From Paenibacillus foliorum (GTDB lineage: Bacteria > Bacillota > Bacilli > Paenibacillales > NBRC-103111): a stretch of 64,000 nt of DNA. The number at the start of each line of letters is the position of its first letter. The stretch's first letter is position 1. The stretch lies in contig NZ_WHOD01000009.1 of NCBI RefSeq assembly GCF_013141765.1, forward strand, positions 105,249-169,248, in the 5' to 3' direction. This document shows, one piece after another, positions 25,617 to 34,283 of the stretch. The notes under the pieces are model-generated. The model saw only the letters and a program-made list of their open reading frames with translations, made no database searches and was not told where the DNA came from. The position numbers and the translations under genes are program-made.

Positions 25617-26504
25617 TTACTTATCAATAATTTTGTACAATGCTTGAGTGCCGCTGTTCTCTTCGCCAATTGCCGCAAGCTGCTCGTACAATGATTTGGC
25701 TAATGACAGGCCCGGCATGTCCAGCTTCATTTCTTCTGCCGCCTGTAAGGCGATTCCCATGTCTTTGATAAAATGCTTCACATAGAAGCCTGGATCAAAG
25801 TTCTCAGCAATAATACGCGGTGCCAGGTTACTGAGCGACCAGCTGCCCGCTGCTCCAGACTCAATGCTTTTCAACACGGTGGATGGGTCTAATCCTGCTT
25901 TTTTCGCATACACGAGGGCTTCGCATACGCCGATCATGTTGCTTGCGATAGCAATCTGATTGCACATTTTTGTATGCTGACCAGCTCCGGCTTGTCCTTG
26001 GTACACAATGTTTTTTCCAATGATTTCGAACAACGGCAGCACAGCATCGAACGCTTCCTTAGCTCCGCCCACCATAATAGACAGCCTTGCTTCCTTAGCT
26101 CCTACGTCACCGCCGGAAACTGGAGCATCCAAGGATATCATCTTTTGCTCAAGAGCTGCTTCATATATTTTCACTGCCAGCGCTGGGCTGGATGTCGTCA
26201 TATCAATAAGGTAGCTGTTCGGCTTCGCATTACGCAGAATCCCCTGCTCACCCAAATACACTTCCTCCACATCGCTCGGAAAGCCTACCATCGTAATGAT
26301 AACATTACAGTGCTGCGCTAATTGTCCAGGGGAATCCTGCCACTTGGCTCCCTGCTCAAGCAACTCCTCTGCTTTGGCTTTCGTACGATTGTAAACATGA
26401 ACCTCAAAGCCTGCTTTAATGAAATGACCGGCCATACTTTTCCCCATTACACCTGTACCTACTAAACCTATCACCGTTTGCTCTTTGTTTAATCCCACAA
26501 TCAT
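25617..26504 (-). CDS. Beta-hydroxyacid dehydrogenase (GarR/3-hydroxyisobutyrate dehydrogenase family)
   Basis: A 295-residue NAD(P)-dependent enzyme. The dinucleotide fold is IGLVGTGVMGKSMAGHFIKA near residues 12-31, followed by VHVYNRTKAKAEEL. The substrate-binding loop is LDAPVSGGDVGAKEARLSIM and the catalytic Lys region is HTKMCNQIAIA. The family includes 3-hydroxyisobutyrate dehydrogenase and tartronate semialdehyde reductase (GarR/GlxR). Next to glycerate kinase and CdaR, tartronate semialdehyde to glycerate is the attractive reaction, though the gene lies on the other strand about 0.57 kb away. AAAGG is 5 nt before ATG 26504; nearby starts are possible. Confidence 0.9.
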   Translation of the reverse strand: MIVGLNKEQTVIGLVGTGVMGKSMAGHFIKAGFEVHVYNRTKAKAEELLEQGAKWQDSPGQLAQHCNVIITMVGFPSDVEEVYLGEQGILRNAKPNSYLIDMTTSSPALAVKIYEAALEQKMISLDAPVSGGDVGAKEARLSIMVGGAKEAFDAVLPLFEIIGKNIVYQGQAGAGQHTKMCNQIAIASNMIGVCEALVYAKKAGLDPSTVLKSIESGAAGSWSLSNLAPRIIAENFDPGFYVKHFIKDMGIALQAAEEMKLDMPGLSLAKSLYEQLAAIGEENSGTQALYKIIDK

Positions 26505-26650
26505 TACCACCTTTCATCGAAGTCCAATCTTATTTTATAAAAAGGGCTTAAGCGGAAAACAAACCATTCATGATGTTCTTCCAGTATAACAACAATTATC
26601 CTGCAATATAACCTCCCACCACAAGTTGATGCTCTACGGACTGCATTTTA

Positions 26651-26659
26651 TGGTATAAT
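26651..26659 (+). promoter_or_regulatory. Extended -10 promoter element
   Basis: TGGTATAAT, a TG-N-TATAAT extended -10, about 86 nt before the DUF975 gene. No good -35 at normal spacing. Confidence 0.45.
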
Positions 26660-26744
26660 TTGGCTGGAAGTAAGTACTATTACAAGGAGCGGTTATTAGG
26701 ACTGCCTACTTTAACAAACAAAATTAGTCTTAGGGGGGATACAC

Positions 26745-27485
26745 ATGTGGGATCGCAAGGTTCTCAAAGCAAGAGCCAAAGATGTGCTCAGATTGTCCTA
26801 CTGGAAAGCATTTTTAGTTAGTCTTATTGTTGCGTTTGTCGGAGGTTCCAGCAGCGGGTCCTTTAATTTCAATTTTAATCGGCCTTCCAGCTTCCATTCT
26901 CCAGGTAACGAAGACTTCCCTTTGGTGGCTCTTATAATCATCATCATTGTTGCTGCTGTTGTCATCTTATTTGCTCTAGGTTTTCGTATTCTTCTCGGTT
27001 TTCCGCTTGAAGTTGGGGCGAGACGTTATTTCTCCCAGGCCGCGCAGAATGATGTCAACATGAACAACCTCGGATTCGCTTTTACCAAAGCGAGATATCT
27101 TGATATTATAAAAGCTATGCTGTGGCGCGCCTTTCTCACCTTCTTATGGTTCCTGCTGCTCATCATTCCAGGTATTGTTAAAACGTATGCGTACAGCCTT
27201 GTTCCTTATATTTTGGGAGATAATCCGAATATCGGGTATAAGCGGGCCGTTGAATTAAGTAAGAACATGACAGCAGGCCAAAAGATCGATATGTTTGTAT
27301 TGGATCTTTCTTTTATAGGATGGTATCTGTTGGGGACTCTAGCGCTGTTCGTCGGCACCTTATTTGTATTGCCTTATGACAATGCAACAAAAGCGGAGTT
27401 GTACCTGGCACTGCGCCAGAATGCGCTTGAGCAAGGTATGTGCAGTTATGAAGAGCTGGGGATGGACCGCCCCATTAGCGCATAA
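26745..27485 (+). CDS. DUF975 family membrane protein
   Basis: A 246-residue integral membrane protein with GGGGGG 6 nt before the ATG. The N-terminal WDRKVLKARAKDVLRLSYWK is the DUF975 signature, followed by about five hydrophobic segments (for example LVALIIIIIVAAVVILFALG, FLTFLWFLLLIIPGIVKTYA). Function is unknown. It is 36 nt upstream of a PfpI gene and probably cotranscribed. Confidence 0.85.
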   Translation: MWDRKVLKARAKDVLRLSYWKAFLVSLIVAFVGGSSSGSFNFNFNRPSSFHSPGNEDFPLVALIIIIIVAAVVILFALGFRILLGFPLEVGARRYFSQAAQNDVNMNNLGFAFTKARYLDIIKAMLWRAFLTFLWFLLLIIPGIVKTYAYSLVPYILGDNPNIGYKRAVELSKNMTAGQKIDMFVLDLSFIGWYLLGTLALFVGTLFVLPYDNATKAELYLALRQNALEQGMCSYEELGMDRPISA

Positions 27486-27521
27486 AAGAAGGTTTCTTTT
27501 AAAAGGAGAGAATGATAACGA

Positions 27522-28097
27522 ATGGGAAAAGTGTTATGTTTTATTTATCCAAATATGGCCGAGTTCGAGGTCATGTTCGCTTTCCACCGCCTGCTGACTG
27601 TCGGTAATAAAGAGATCATTACCATTGGCAGTGACCGGAATCCTCTCGTCAGCCAATCCGGATTTATTTATACGGCAGCTGCTACGATTGAAGATGCCTT
27701 CGACTACCCGGATGTAGAGGCGCTGCTGATACCGGGAGGACCGATTACAGAGCAACCGCCTCAGCTCACGCAGCTTATTCAACAGCTCGACCGGGAGCGT
27801 AAGCTGCTTGCTGCGATCTGCAACGGCCCTCAGTTTCTTGGCCGTGCGGGCATATTGGACCGTCACAGCTTCACTACTTCCTGCTCACCGGCTTCTATCG
27901 CAAGCCTCGGCGTAAGCGACCCTTTTCCACGCGACCAATTTCTTCAGCAGCGGGTTGTCCGTGACGGACATGTGATTACTGCTACCGGCCGCGCTTTCGT
28001 AGACTTCTCCTTCGCCGTCTTCGATTGGCTGAACATTTTTGACAGCAAGGAAGAGCTGCAAGCCTTATATGAAGATATCCGCGGGCCTATTTCATAG
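27522..28097 (+). CDS. DJ-1/PfpI family protein (second paralogue)
   Basis: A 191-residue protein. MGKVLCFIYPNMAEFEVMFA and LLIPGGPITEQPPQ lead to the nucleophile elbow LLAAICNGPQFLGRAG with Cys100. It lacks a riboswitch, in contrast to the paralogue at 20336. AAGGAG lies 13 nt upstream, a rather long spacing; no other start fits. It follows the DUF975 gene. Confidence 0.85.
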   Translation: MGKVLCFIYPNMAEFEVMFAFHRLLTVGNKEIITIGSDRNPLVSQSGFIYTAAATIEDAFDYPDVEALLIPGGPITEQPPQLTQLIQQLDRERKLLAAICNGPQFLGRAGILDRHSFTTSCSPASIASLGVSDPFPRDQFLQQRVVRDGHVITATGRAFVDFSFAVFDWLNIFDSKEELQALYEDIRGPIS

Positions 28098-28147
28098 CGC
28101 CCGTCTTTTTTGGGCGTTCAAGCTTAAGCGGATAACAAAAACAAAAA

Positions 28148-28175
28148 ACCATCCCCTCATCAAGCTTGGGATGGT
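28148..28175 (-). terminator. Terminator of the copper-type operon
   Basis: ACCATCCC (28168-28175 side) and GGGATGGT (28148-28155 side) on the minus strand, then TTTTTTGTTTTTG. It starts 15 nt after the stop at 28190. Confidence 0.85.
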
Positions 28176-28189
28176 CGGTTTCACATCAT

Positions 28190-29047
28190 TTATTTCACAT
28201 CTACTACAAACGGTACAGTGAATACTTTACCTTCATGCTGGAACTGGCCCCATATTTTGTAGATGCCGCTTTGCGGAAACGTTGTAGCGAATTTCGCATC
28301 CGGTCCTGACGCTTTTTCATCCACAGGGTGAACATGGAGGTACTGCTCAGCATCCTTGGATAAAATGACCACATGTCCTACCGCACCTAGATAGGGCTGC
28401 AGGTTATTGATCCCCTTCTTCGTTGCCGCGTCCCGAATGTTGAACGTTAAAGTAACTTCCTCCTTCGCTTTGGTTCCACTAAGCTTGAGCTCAACTTCCT
28501 TATCTCCGATTTGCTTGATACGATTGAGGTCGGGCAGCACTTCGGCTATCGCTGCTTCCTGTCCTTTGACCTGCAGCCATTCGCTTTTGGTCTGATTGGA
28601 GCCTCCATCCGGGATGAAGTCGGCAATTACTTTATACTTGCTTCCTGAGGGAAACCGGGTTTTTACCGTGAACTTGCCGTTGCCCTGATAATCGGGATGA
28701 ATATGGTTAAAGAAAGATAAATCCTGACTGACAACAATGAGATGCATCAGCTTTTCATGATTTTCTTTAAATTGTTTAACCGGGGTACCGTCTTCAGCCG
28801 TTACTTGTATCGTTATTTCTGTATCCTGATTGGCATTTACTCCACCATCACCAAAAGTAAATGAAGCCTTAAGCTTATCCATAGCGGATGCCCCGCTGTT
28901 AGTATTACCGGCACTAGCCTGCCCATGACTGGCCCCATGCCCGGATCCGTGGTTGTCACCTGCAGTCATTGCTCCTTTCGAGCTGCCGCACGCCGCCAAG
29001 GTGCTTAGTGCAATTATCGCAAGCAGTGTAACCATAATTTTCTTCAT
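28190..29047 (-). CDS. Metal-site lipoprotein linked to CopZ
   Basis: A 285-residue lipoprotein; GGAG is 9 nt before the ATG at 29047. Signal peptide ends in lipobox STLAACG. A His-rich linker follows (DNHGSGHGASHG). Two beta-sandwich-like halves each carry an HxHP motif (FFNHIHPDY and YLHVHPVDE), a pattern seen in copper-handling extracellular proteins. The C-terminus SGIYKIWGQFQHEGKVFTVP fits a YtkA/FixH-like immunoglobulin fold. It is downstream of copZ (45 nt), so a role in extracellular copper binding or transfer is the best guess. Confidence 0.75.
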   Translation of the reverse strand: MKKIMVTLLAIIALSTLAACGSSKGAMTAGDNHGSGHGASHGQASAGNTNSGASAMDKLKASFTFGDGGVNANQDTEITIQVTAEDGTPVKQFKENHEKLMHLIVVSQDLSFFNHIHPDYQGNGKFTVKTRFPSGSKYKVIADFIPDGGSNQTKSEWLQVKGQEAAIAEVLPDLNRIKQIGDKEVELKLSGTKAKEEVTLTFNIRDAATKKGINNLQPYLGAVGHVVILSKDAEQYLHVHPVDEKASGPDAKFATTFPQSGIYKIWGQFQHEGKVFTVPFVVDVK

Positions 29048-29092
29048 AGGGCTACTCTCCACTCTATTTTTAGAATTGCCGTCCGGTATCGA

Positions 29093-29293
29093 TTAAAGAA
29101 CATCATATCCTTGATCCTCAATTGTCTCTTTTACTTTATTAAGGGATACCTTTTGTTCATCAAAAGAAACTGTAACTGCTTTACTTCCCAGATCGACCTT
29201 CCCCTCTACACCGATTTTCTGAAGCGCTCCCTCTATGGAATTGACACAATGTCCACAGCTCATACCTTCTACTTGCAACGTCACGTTCGTCAT
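29093..29293 (-). CDS. copZ: Copper chaperone CopZ
   Basis: A 66-residue HMA protein with the metal motif MSCGHC (residues 10-15), the beta-alpha-beta-beta-alpha-beta pattern and the ending VKETIEDQGYDV. It carries Cu(I) in the cytoplasm, normally to the exporter CopA. No copA or csoR is beside it; the partner here is an extracellular lipoprotein. GGGG stands 9 nt before the ATG. Confidence 0.93.
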   Translation of the reverse strand: MTNVTLQVEGMSCGHCVNSIEGALQKIGVEGKVDLGSKAVTVSFDEQKVSLNKVKETIEDQGYDVL

Positions 29294-29546
29294 CTTTCAT
29301 TTCCCCTTCACTTGGTTAGTTTGTTATATGCGCCCCTAAACACTCGGCTAATTCATTACATATTTGTTTAAGGACCAATGGTTCATTTTTGCTTAAATAT
29401 AGAATACCCCACTACCCTATATTTAGTCAATTGGTTTTCGATTTTTTTTGTGCACATTTTCTGAACCCACATGAAACTATTCCACACTTCATCGTGTCTA
29501 AGCCATTAGGAAGCATATATAAAATATGGGGTTAGGAGGAACTGCT

Positions 29547-29822
29547 ATGGCTTTGTTAAAAAATAGCGAGCACAAAAAGTCGATCCAGTTGCTGCATGCT
29601 GAGCTTTGGGAGCGGCTAGAGGAACAGGATGAATGGCATGCACAAGCCTTCCTCGAGCAATCCATACAACAATGCCGGAATGATAATCATATACAGTCCG
29701 TTTGGGATGCAGCAATGGATTTTGTTAGAACCCCGTGGTTCTGGGTGTCCGTGCTGACTGGATCGTTGGCAGTCTGCCTGGCGTGCTTTGCTTTCCTGTG
29801 GGCTGCATTAAAGGTAGAGTAA
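29547..29822 (+). CDS. Small single-pass membrane protein, hypothetical
   Basis: A 91-residue protein. ATG 29547 is 7 nt after AGGAGG. The N-terminal 60 residues are charged and helical (LLHAELWERLEEQDEWHAQA), and the C-terminus is one hydrophobic segment WFWVSVLTGSLAVCLACFAF. No family recognised. It stands between copZ and marR with no partner on its strand. Confidence 0.65.
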   Translation: MALLKNSEHKKSIQLLHAELWERLEEQDEWHAQAFLEQSIQQCRNDNHIQSVWDAAMDFVRTPWFWVSVLTGSLAVCLACFAFLWAALKVE

Positions 29823-29888
29823 CTCCAACATTCCCCCTTATATTTGCTTCTGATAGCCGTATTTCAATCATTTCCATTCACAACAGTT

Positions 29889-29934
29889 GACGGCTTCAGA
29901 AACAAATGGTAATAATATAGTTAGTCGACTAATT
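29889..29934 (+). promoter_or_regulatory. MarR promoter with palindromic operator TTAGTCGACTAA
   Basis: TTGACG (29889-29894) and a weak TAATAA/TAATAT -10 region near 29912-29920. A perfect 12-bp palindrome TTAGTCGACTAA is at 29923-29934, right after the -10 and 23 nt before the marR start. This is where a MarR autorepressor would bind. Confidence 0.65.
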
Positions 29935-29957
29935 AAATGAATAAGAAGGGAAGACCC

Positions 29958-30482
29958 ATGGATACTCATACTCCAGATTCACTACATGCCGTGTTTATGC
30001 GAGTCCTAAGGACGCACCGCCATACCATGCACAGTCTGCTTCAAGATCAAGAAGTGTATCCTGGACAGCCTCCGCTCCTCTTCGCCCTTTCCAAGCAAGA
30101 TGGTCAAAGCCAGAAGGAGCTTGCCGAGAGGCTGCACATAAAGCCTGCAACCATAACCGTCATGCTGAATCGCACTGAAAAAAACGGACTCGTAGAGCGT
30201 AGGCCAGATGAAAAGGACCAACGAATTTCCCGTGTTTATTTGACGGATAAAGGCAGAGAAGCTCACGAAGAAGTTCGGAATGCTTTTAAAATTATGGAAG
30301 CGCAGTGCTTTGAAAACTTTACAGATGAAGATCAGGAACTGCTTCGCAGGCTGCTGATGCAAATGTATGACAATCTCAAGAGAAATCTCGATCTAGAACA
30401 AGATCAAGAGCAAGAACAAAGACATGGACGGCGCCGCAGCGAAGATGGAAAGCCGCCCTGCCGGGGAAAGAAATGCCGATAA
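29958..30482 (+). CDS. MarR family repressor of the ABC exporter
   Basis: A 174-residue regulator; AAGGG lies 7 nt before ATG 29958. The winged helix is seen as SQKELAERLHIKPATITVML, NRTEKNGLVERRPDEKDQRI, SRVYLTDKGREAHEE. After the usual end there is a hydrophilic tail of Glu, Gln, Asp and Arg ending in PPCRGKKCR. It lies 19 nt before the exporter genes on the same strand. A ligand-relieved repressor controlling a drug or peptide exporter is the typical arrangement; the palindrome at 29923-29934 supports autoregulation. Confidence 0.92.
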   Translation: MDTHTPDSLHAVFMRVLRTHRHTMHSLLQDQEVYPGQPPLLFALSKQDGQSQKELAERLHIKPATITVMLNRTEKNGLVERRPDEKDQRISRVYLTDKGREAHEEVRNAFKIMEAQCFENFTDEDQELLRRLLMQMYDNLKRNLDLEQDQEQEQRHGRRRSEDGKPPCRGKKCR

Positions 30483-30501
30483 ACGAAATGAGGTGCTCAT
30501 C

Positions 30502-32304
30502 ATGTGGAAATTAACCAAATATCTTAAGCCCTACTGGCTAGCTGTCTTGCTTGCCCCGCTTTTTATGCTTATCGAGGTCTATATGGACCTGCTTCAGCCG
30601 AAATTCATGGCCAGTATTGTTGATGTTGGCATTCAAAATGGCGACTTGGCTCACATTCAGCAAACAGGGCTGCTTATGGTAGGTACGGCTTTGATTGGCC
30701 TGATCGGTGGTATCGGCTGCACTTACTTTTCCAGTACCGCCTCCCAAAGCTTTGGAGCTGACCTGCGAAAGGAGCTATTCATTAAAGTGCAATCGTTCTC
30801 ATTCCGCACGCTGGATACCTTCAAGGCCGGTTCTCTCGTCACTCGGCTAACGAATGATGTTGTACAGGTGCAGAATGTGGTCTTGATGACGCTGCGTATA
30901 TTAGTCAGAGCCCCTCTCCTGGTAATCGGCAGCTTGATTATGGCTATTACAATTAGTCCATCACTAGCCTTGGTATTAGCCGGTGTCACCCCGATTCTAT
31001 TAGTCGTGCTGATCACAGTTATCCGCAAAGGCTTCCCGCTATTTTCTAAGGTGCAGAAGAAGCTGGACAGTGTAAACAACGTTTTGCAGGAAAATTTGAC
31101 TGGTATTCGGGTCGTCAAGGCTTTTGTCCGTGCTGATTTCGAAAATAAAAGATTCGGCAAATCCAACGAAGAATTAATGGAAATTGCTACTAAAGCCACT
31201 CGTATAGTCGTATTGATCATGCCGCTTATGATGCTAATTATGAATGCCAGCATTGCGCTCGTGCTTTGGTTCGGTGGGATGCATGTATGGAACAGCTCGA
31301 TTCAAGTGGGGGATTTAATTGCATTTCTCAACTATGTGACTCAGATGCTGTTCTCTCTGCTGATGGTCAGTATGGTATTGATGAACGTATCCCGTGCCAG
31401 AGCCTCCGCTGAGCGGATGAACGAAGTGTTGGAGATGGAAACGGAAATCAGCAACAGTTCAACTGCCAAAACCAACGTTATCCACAGTGGAGAAGTTGTA
31501 TTTGATAATGTTTCCTTTGCCTATCACACCGACTCTGCTGCTGATGCTAGTATTAGTGCCAATGTTGGTGCCGATGCTGAGCACAGGAACTCCAATGATA
31601 CGAAGTCACTTGTTCTAAAAGGAGTCAGCTTCACGGCTCAGCCTGGCAAAACGATAGCTATTCTCGGCGCGACAGGCTCAGGCAAAACCAGCCTGGTTAA
31701 CCTTATTCCAAGGCTGTACGACACTACCGCGGGACGTATACTCATTGACGGAACCGATGTGAAGGATATTGACCTGCAGCATTTGCGAACCCGCATTGGA
31801 GTCGTTCTGCAGGAAGCGATCCTATTCACCGGTACGATAAAGGAAAATATTAGCTTCGGCAAGCCCGATGCGACGCAAGAAGAAGTGGAAGCTGCCGCTA
31901 TGGCTGCACAGGCCCACGACTTCATCATGGGAATGCCGGATGGCTACCAGACGGTCGTAGGACAGAGAGGCGTTAACCTCTCCGGCGGACAAAAGCAGAG
32001 AATTTCCATAGCTCGGGCCATTCTCGTGAAGCCTCCGGTGCTCATTCTGGATGACAGCACAAGCGCTGTCGACTTAGGAACGGAAGCACGGATCCAGAAG
32101 GCGCTCAAGGAGCAATCCGCGCAAACCACACGTATCGTAATAGCTCAGCTGATATCATCCGTGCTCGAAGCGGATACCATCATTGTGCTGGAGGACGGGC
32201 AAGTCGTTGCAGAAGGCAACCATGAGGAGCTATACCGGTCCAGCGCGGTGTATCAAGACATTTATAAATCACAATTAGGCGAGGAGGCTGTTGCTCATGG
32301 CTAA
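30502..32304 (+). CDS. ABC exporter half with degenerate ATP site
   Basis: A 600-residue ABCB-type half-transporter with six N-terminal helices and one nucleotide-binding domain. GAGGTG is 6 nt before ATG 30502. Walker A is GATGSGKTS, the signature is LSGGQKQR. Walker B ends LILDDSTS, with Asp instead of the catalytic Glu near residue 518, and the switch His is replaced in IVIAQLISS. These changes mark it as the non-catalytic partner of a heterodimer such as BmrC/BmrD or TM287/288. A low-complexity insert of about 27 residues (SAADASISANVGADAE and following) lies in the domain before Walker A. Confidence 0.93.
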   Translation: MWKLTKYLKPYWLAVLLAPLFMLIEVYMDLLQPKFMASIVDVGIQNGDLAHIQQTGLLMVGTALIGLIGGIGCTYFSSTASQSFGADLRKELFIKVQSFSFRTLDTFKAGSLVTRLTNDVVQVQNVVLMTLRILVRAPLLVIGSLIMAITISPSLALVLAGVTPILLVVLITVIRKGFPLFSKVQKKLDSVNNVLQENLTGIRVVKAFVRADFENKRFGKSNEELMEIATKATRIVVLIMPLMMLIMNASIALVLWFGGMHVWNSSIQVGDLIAFLNYVTQMLFSLLMVSMVLMNVSRARASAERMNEVLEMETEISNSSTAKTNVIHSGEVVFDNVSFAYHTDSAADASISANVGADAEHRNSNDTKSLVLKGVSFTAQPGKTIAILGATGSGKTSLVNLIPRLYDTTAGRILIDGTDVKDIDLQHLRTRIGVVLQEAILFTGTIKENISFGKPDATQEEVEAAAMAAQAHDFIMGMPDGYQTVVGQRGVNLSGGQKQRISIARAILVKPPVLILDDSTSAVDLGTEARIQKALKEQSAQTTRIVIAQLISSVLEADTIIVLEDGQVVAEGNHEELYRSSAVYQDIYKSQLGEEAVAHG

Positions 32305-34192
32305 CGATAGAGATTCAGATTCGATGAAGCATTCATCTCCCCAAGGCCATAAAGGGACTGCAGCCTCCCCTCCTATGATGATGGGCCCTGGTGGCGGCGG
32401 TCCAGGTGGGGGTATGGGTCCGGGCCGCGGAATGATGGGCAAAGTTGTCCGCGCCAAGAATACCAAAGCCACCCTGAGTAGATTGTGGCAATACTTGCGC
32501 AAACAGCGCAAAAGTCTGATCCTTGTTATAATCTTAACCTCACTCAGCACGGTATCCGCTTTGCTCGGACCCTATCTTATCGGGATTTCCATTGACAGGT
32601 ATATCATCCCTAGAAACTATGATGGTTTGCTTTGGCTATGTCTAACCTTGTTTGCTATCTATGTATTTGGCGCAGCTCTCTCCTGGATCCAGTCCTATGT
32701 CATTACCGGACTTTCACAGCGTACGGTTTTTGAGCTGCGGCGCGATTTGTTCGAGCATCTACAGAAGCTGCCGCTCCCCTACTTTGACAGCAAGACACAC
32801 GGCGAGCTAATGAGCCGGACGACCAACGATATCGAGAATGTGACCAACACATTGAATCAAAGCGTGACCCAGCTGTTGACCAGTGTTCTGACCCTTGTCG
32901 GCGCCATTATTATGATGCTTAGCTTGAATCTATGGCTTACACTGCTCAGCCTGCTTATTATTCCTTTGGCCATGGGTATGACAGGTCAGATCGCTAAGCG
33001 GACCCGCAGATTTTTTAGCGGACAACAGCAAAGTCTCGGTGAGCTCAATGGATTTATTGAGGAAACAGTCTCTGGACAACGGGTGGTTAAAACATTCAAT
33101 CATGAGGAAAAAGCGATCGAGGACTTCCACAAGATCAATACGAAGCTGCGAGAGTCCGGAAATAAAGCGCAAATTTTGTCCGGCTTCATCGGACCTGTCA
33201 TGAACGTTATTAATAATACGAGTTATGCGATGATTGCGGCCGTTGGAGCTTGGATGGCTATCCAAGGCATGACCAGCATTGGGATTATTGTGGCTTTCCT
33301 GAACTATTCCAAGCAATTCGGACGGCCTATCAATGAGCTTGCAAATCAGTTCAATATGATCCAATCCGGCATTGCCGGGGCTGAAAGAGTCTTTGAGGTA
33401 ATGGATGTCAAACCCGAATTTGATGCAGCTAATGGGGGAAAAGAATTGGGACAAGTGCGGGGCGAAGTCGTGTTCGACGATGTAAGCTTCAGCTACAAAA
33501 AGGATACGCCAACCCTGAAGAATGTTTCCCTAACTGCCAAGCCAGGAGAAACCATCGCGTTAGTCGGCCCAACAGGAGCTGGAAAAACAACCATCGTCAA
33601 TCTGCTTACCCGCTTCTATGATATCGATAGCGGCAGCATTACGATTGACGGCGAAGACATCCGGTCGCTGGAGAAGAATAGCCTGCGCCAGCAGCTCGGT
33701 ATCGTGCTGCAGGATGCCTACCTGTTCTCCGACACGATACGGGAGAACATCCGTTACGGCCGTCTCGACGCGACGGACGAAGAGGTCGAGGTAGCGGCGA
33801 AGCTCGCTAACGCCGACAGCTTTATTCACAAGCTGCCGCAGGGCTACGATGCTCAGTTGACCGCAGAGGGCGGCAACTTGAGCCAAGGGCAGCGGCAATT
33901 GCTCACGATCGCCCGGGCCATCTTGGCCGATCCGGCGATCCTGATCCTCGACGAGGCGACGAGCTCCGTCGATACGCGCACCGAGATGCATATTCAAGAA
34001 GCGATGAACTCGCTGATGAAGGGGCGCACCAGCTTCGTGATTGCCCACCGGCTGAGCACGATCCGCGAGGCGGATCAGATTCTCGTGCTGAACGGCGGGG
34101 AAATCATAGAGCGAGGCAATCACCAAGAGCTGTTGGCTGCCAAAGGCTTCTACTACAACTTGTACACCAGCCAATTTAACCGGGCGGTGTAA
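32297..34192 (+). CDS. ABC exporter half with consensus ATP site
   Basis: A 631-residue half-transporter; the ATG at 32297 overlaps the previous gene by 8 nt and has GGAGG 9 nt upstream. A Met/Gly/Pro-rich N-terminal tail of about 50 residues (PMMMGPGGGGPGGGMGPGRG) precedes six helices. Walker A GPTGAGKTT, Walker B ILILDEATSSVD with catalytic Glu, and the switch His in FVIAHRLST are intact, while the signature reads LSQGQRQ. Together with the partner one consensus and one degenerate ATP site are formed. Lipids, drugs or peptides are possible substrates. Confidence 0.94.
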   Translation: MANDRDSDSMKHSSPQGHKGTAASPPMMMGPGGGGPGGGMGPGRGMMGKVVRAKNTKATLSRLWQYLRKQRKSLILVIILTSLSTVSALLGPYLIGISIDRYIIPRNYDGLLWLCLTLFAIYVFGAALSWIQSYVITGLSQRTVFELRRDLFEHLQKLPLPYFDSKTHGELMSRTTNDIENVTNTLNQSVTQLLTSVLTLVGAIIMMLSLNLWLTLLSLLIIPLAMGMTGQIAKRTRRFFSGQQQSLGELNGFIEETVSGQRVVKTFNHEEKAIEDFHKINTKLRESGNKAQILSGFIGPVMNVINNTSYAMIAAVGAWMAIQGMTSIGIIVAFLNYSKQFGRPINELANQFNMIQSGIAGAERVFEVMDVKPEFDAANGGKELGQVRGEVVFDDVSFSYKKDTPTLKNVSLTAKPGETIALVGPTGAGKTTIVNLLTRFYDIDSGSITIDGEDIRSLEKNSLRQQLGIVLQDAYLFSDTIRENIRYGRLDATDEEVEVAAKLANADSFIHKLPQGYDAQLTAEGGNLSQGQRQLLTIARAILADPAILILDEATSSVDTRTEMHIQEAMNSLMKGRTSFVIAHRLSTIREADQILVLNGGEIIERGNHQELLAAKGFYYNLYTSQFNRAV

Positions 34193-34216
34193 ATCAGTTC
34201 TCTATCAAAGACAGGA

Positions 34217-34252
34217 AAAAAATCATTCGGTGATCCTTCCGAATGATTTTTT
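34217..34252. terminator. Bidirectional terminator
   Basis: AAAAAATCATTCGG (34217-34230) and CCGAATGATTTTTT (34239-34252), a perfect 14-bp stem between the exporter and the convergent Ldh-family gene. Confidence 0.92.
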
Positions 34253-34283
34253 GATTTCCATCAGATGTGAAATGCCTTCATAG

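Noticed and set aside
29400..29432. CsoR operator before copZ
   Set aside because: TACCCCACTACCC is only a half-site-like match; no symmetric partner was found.
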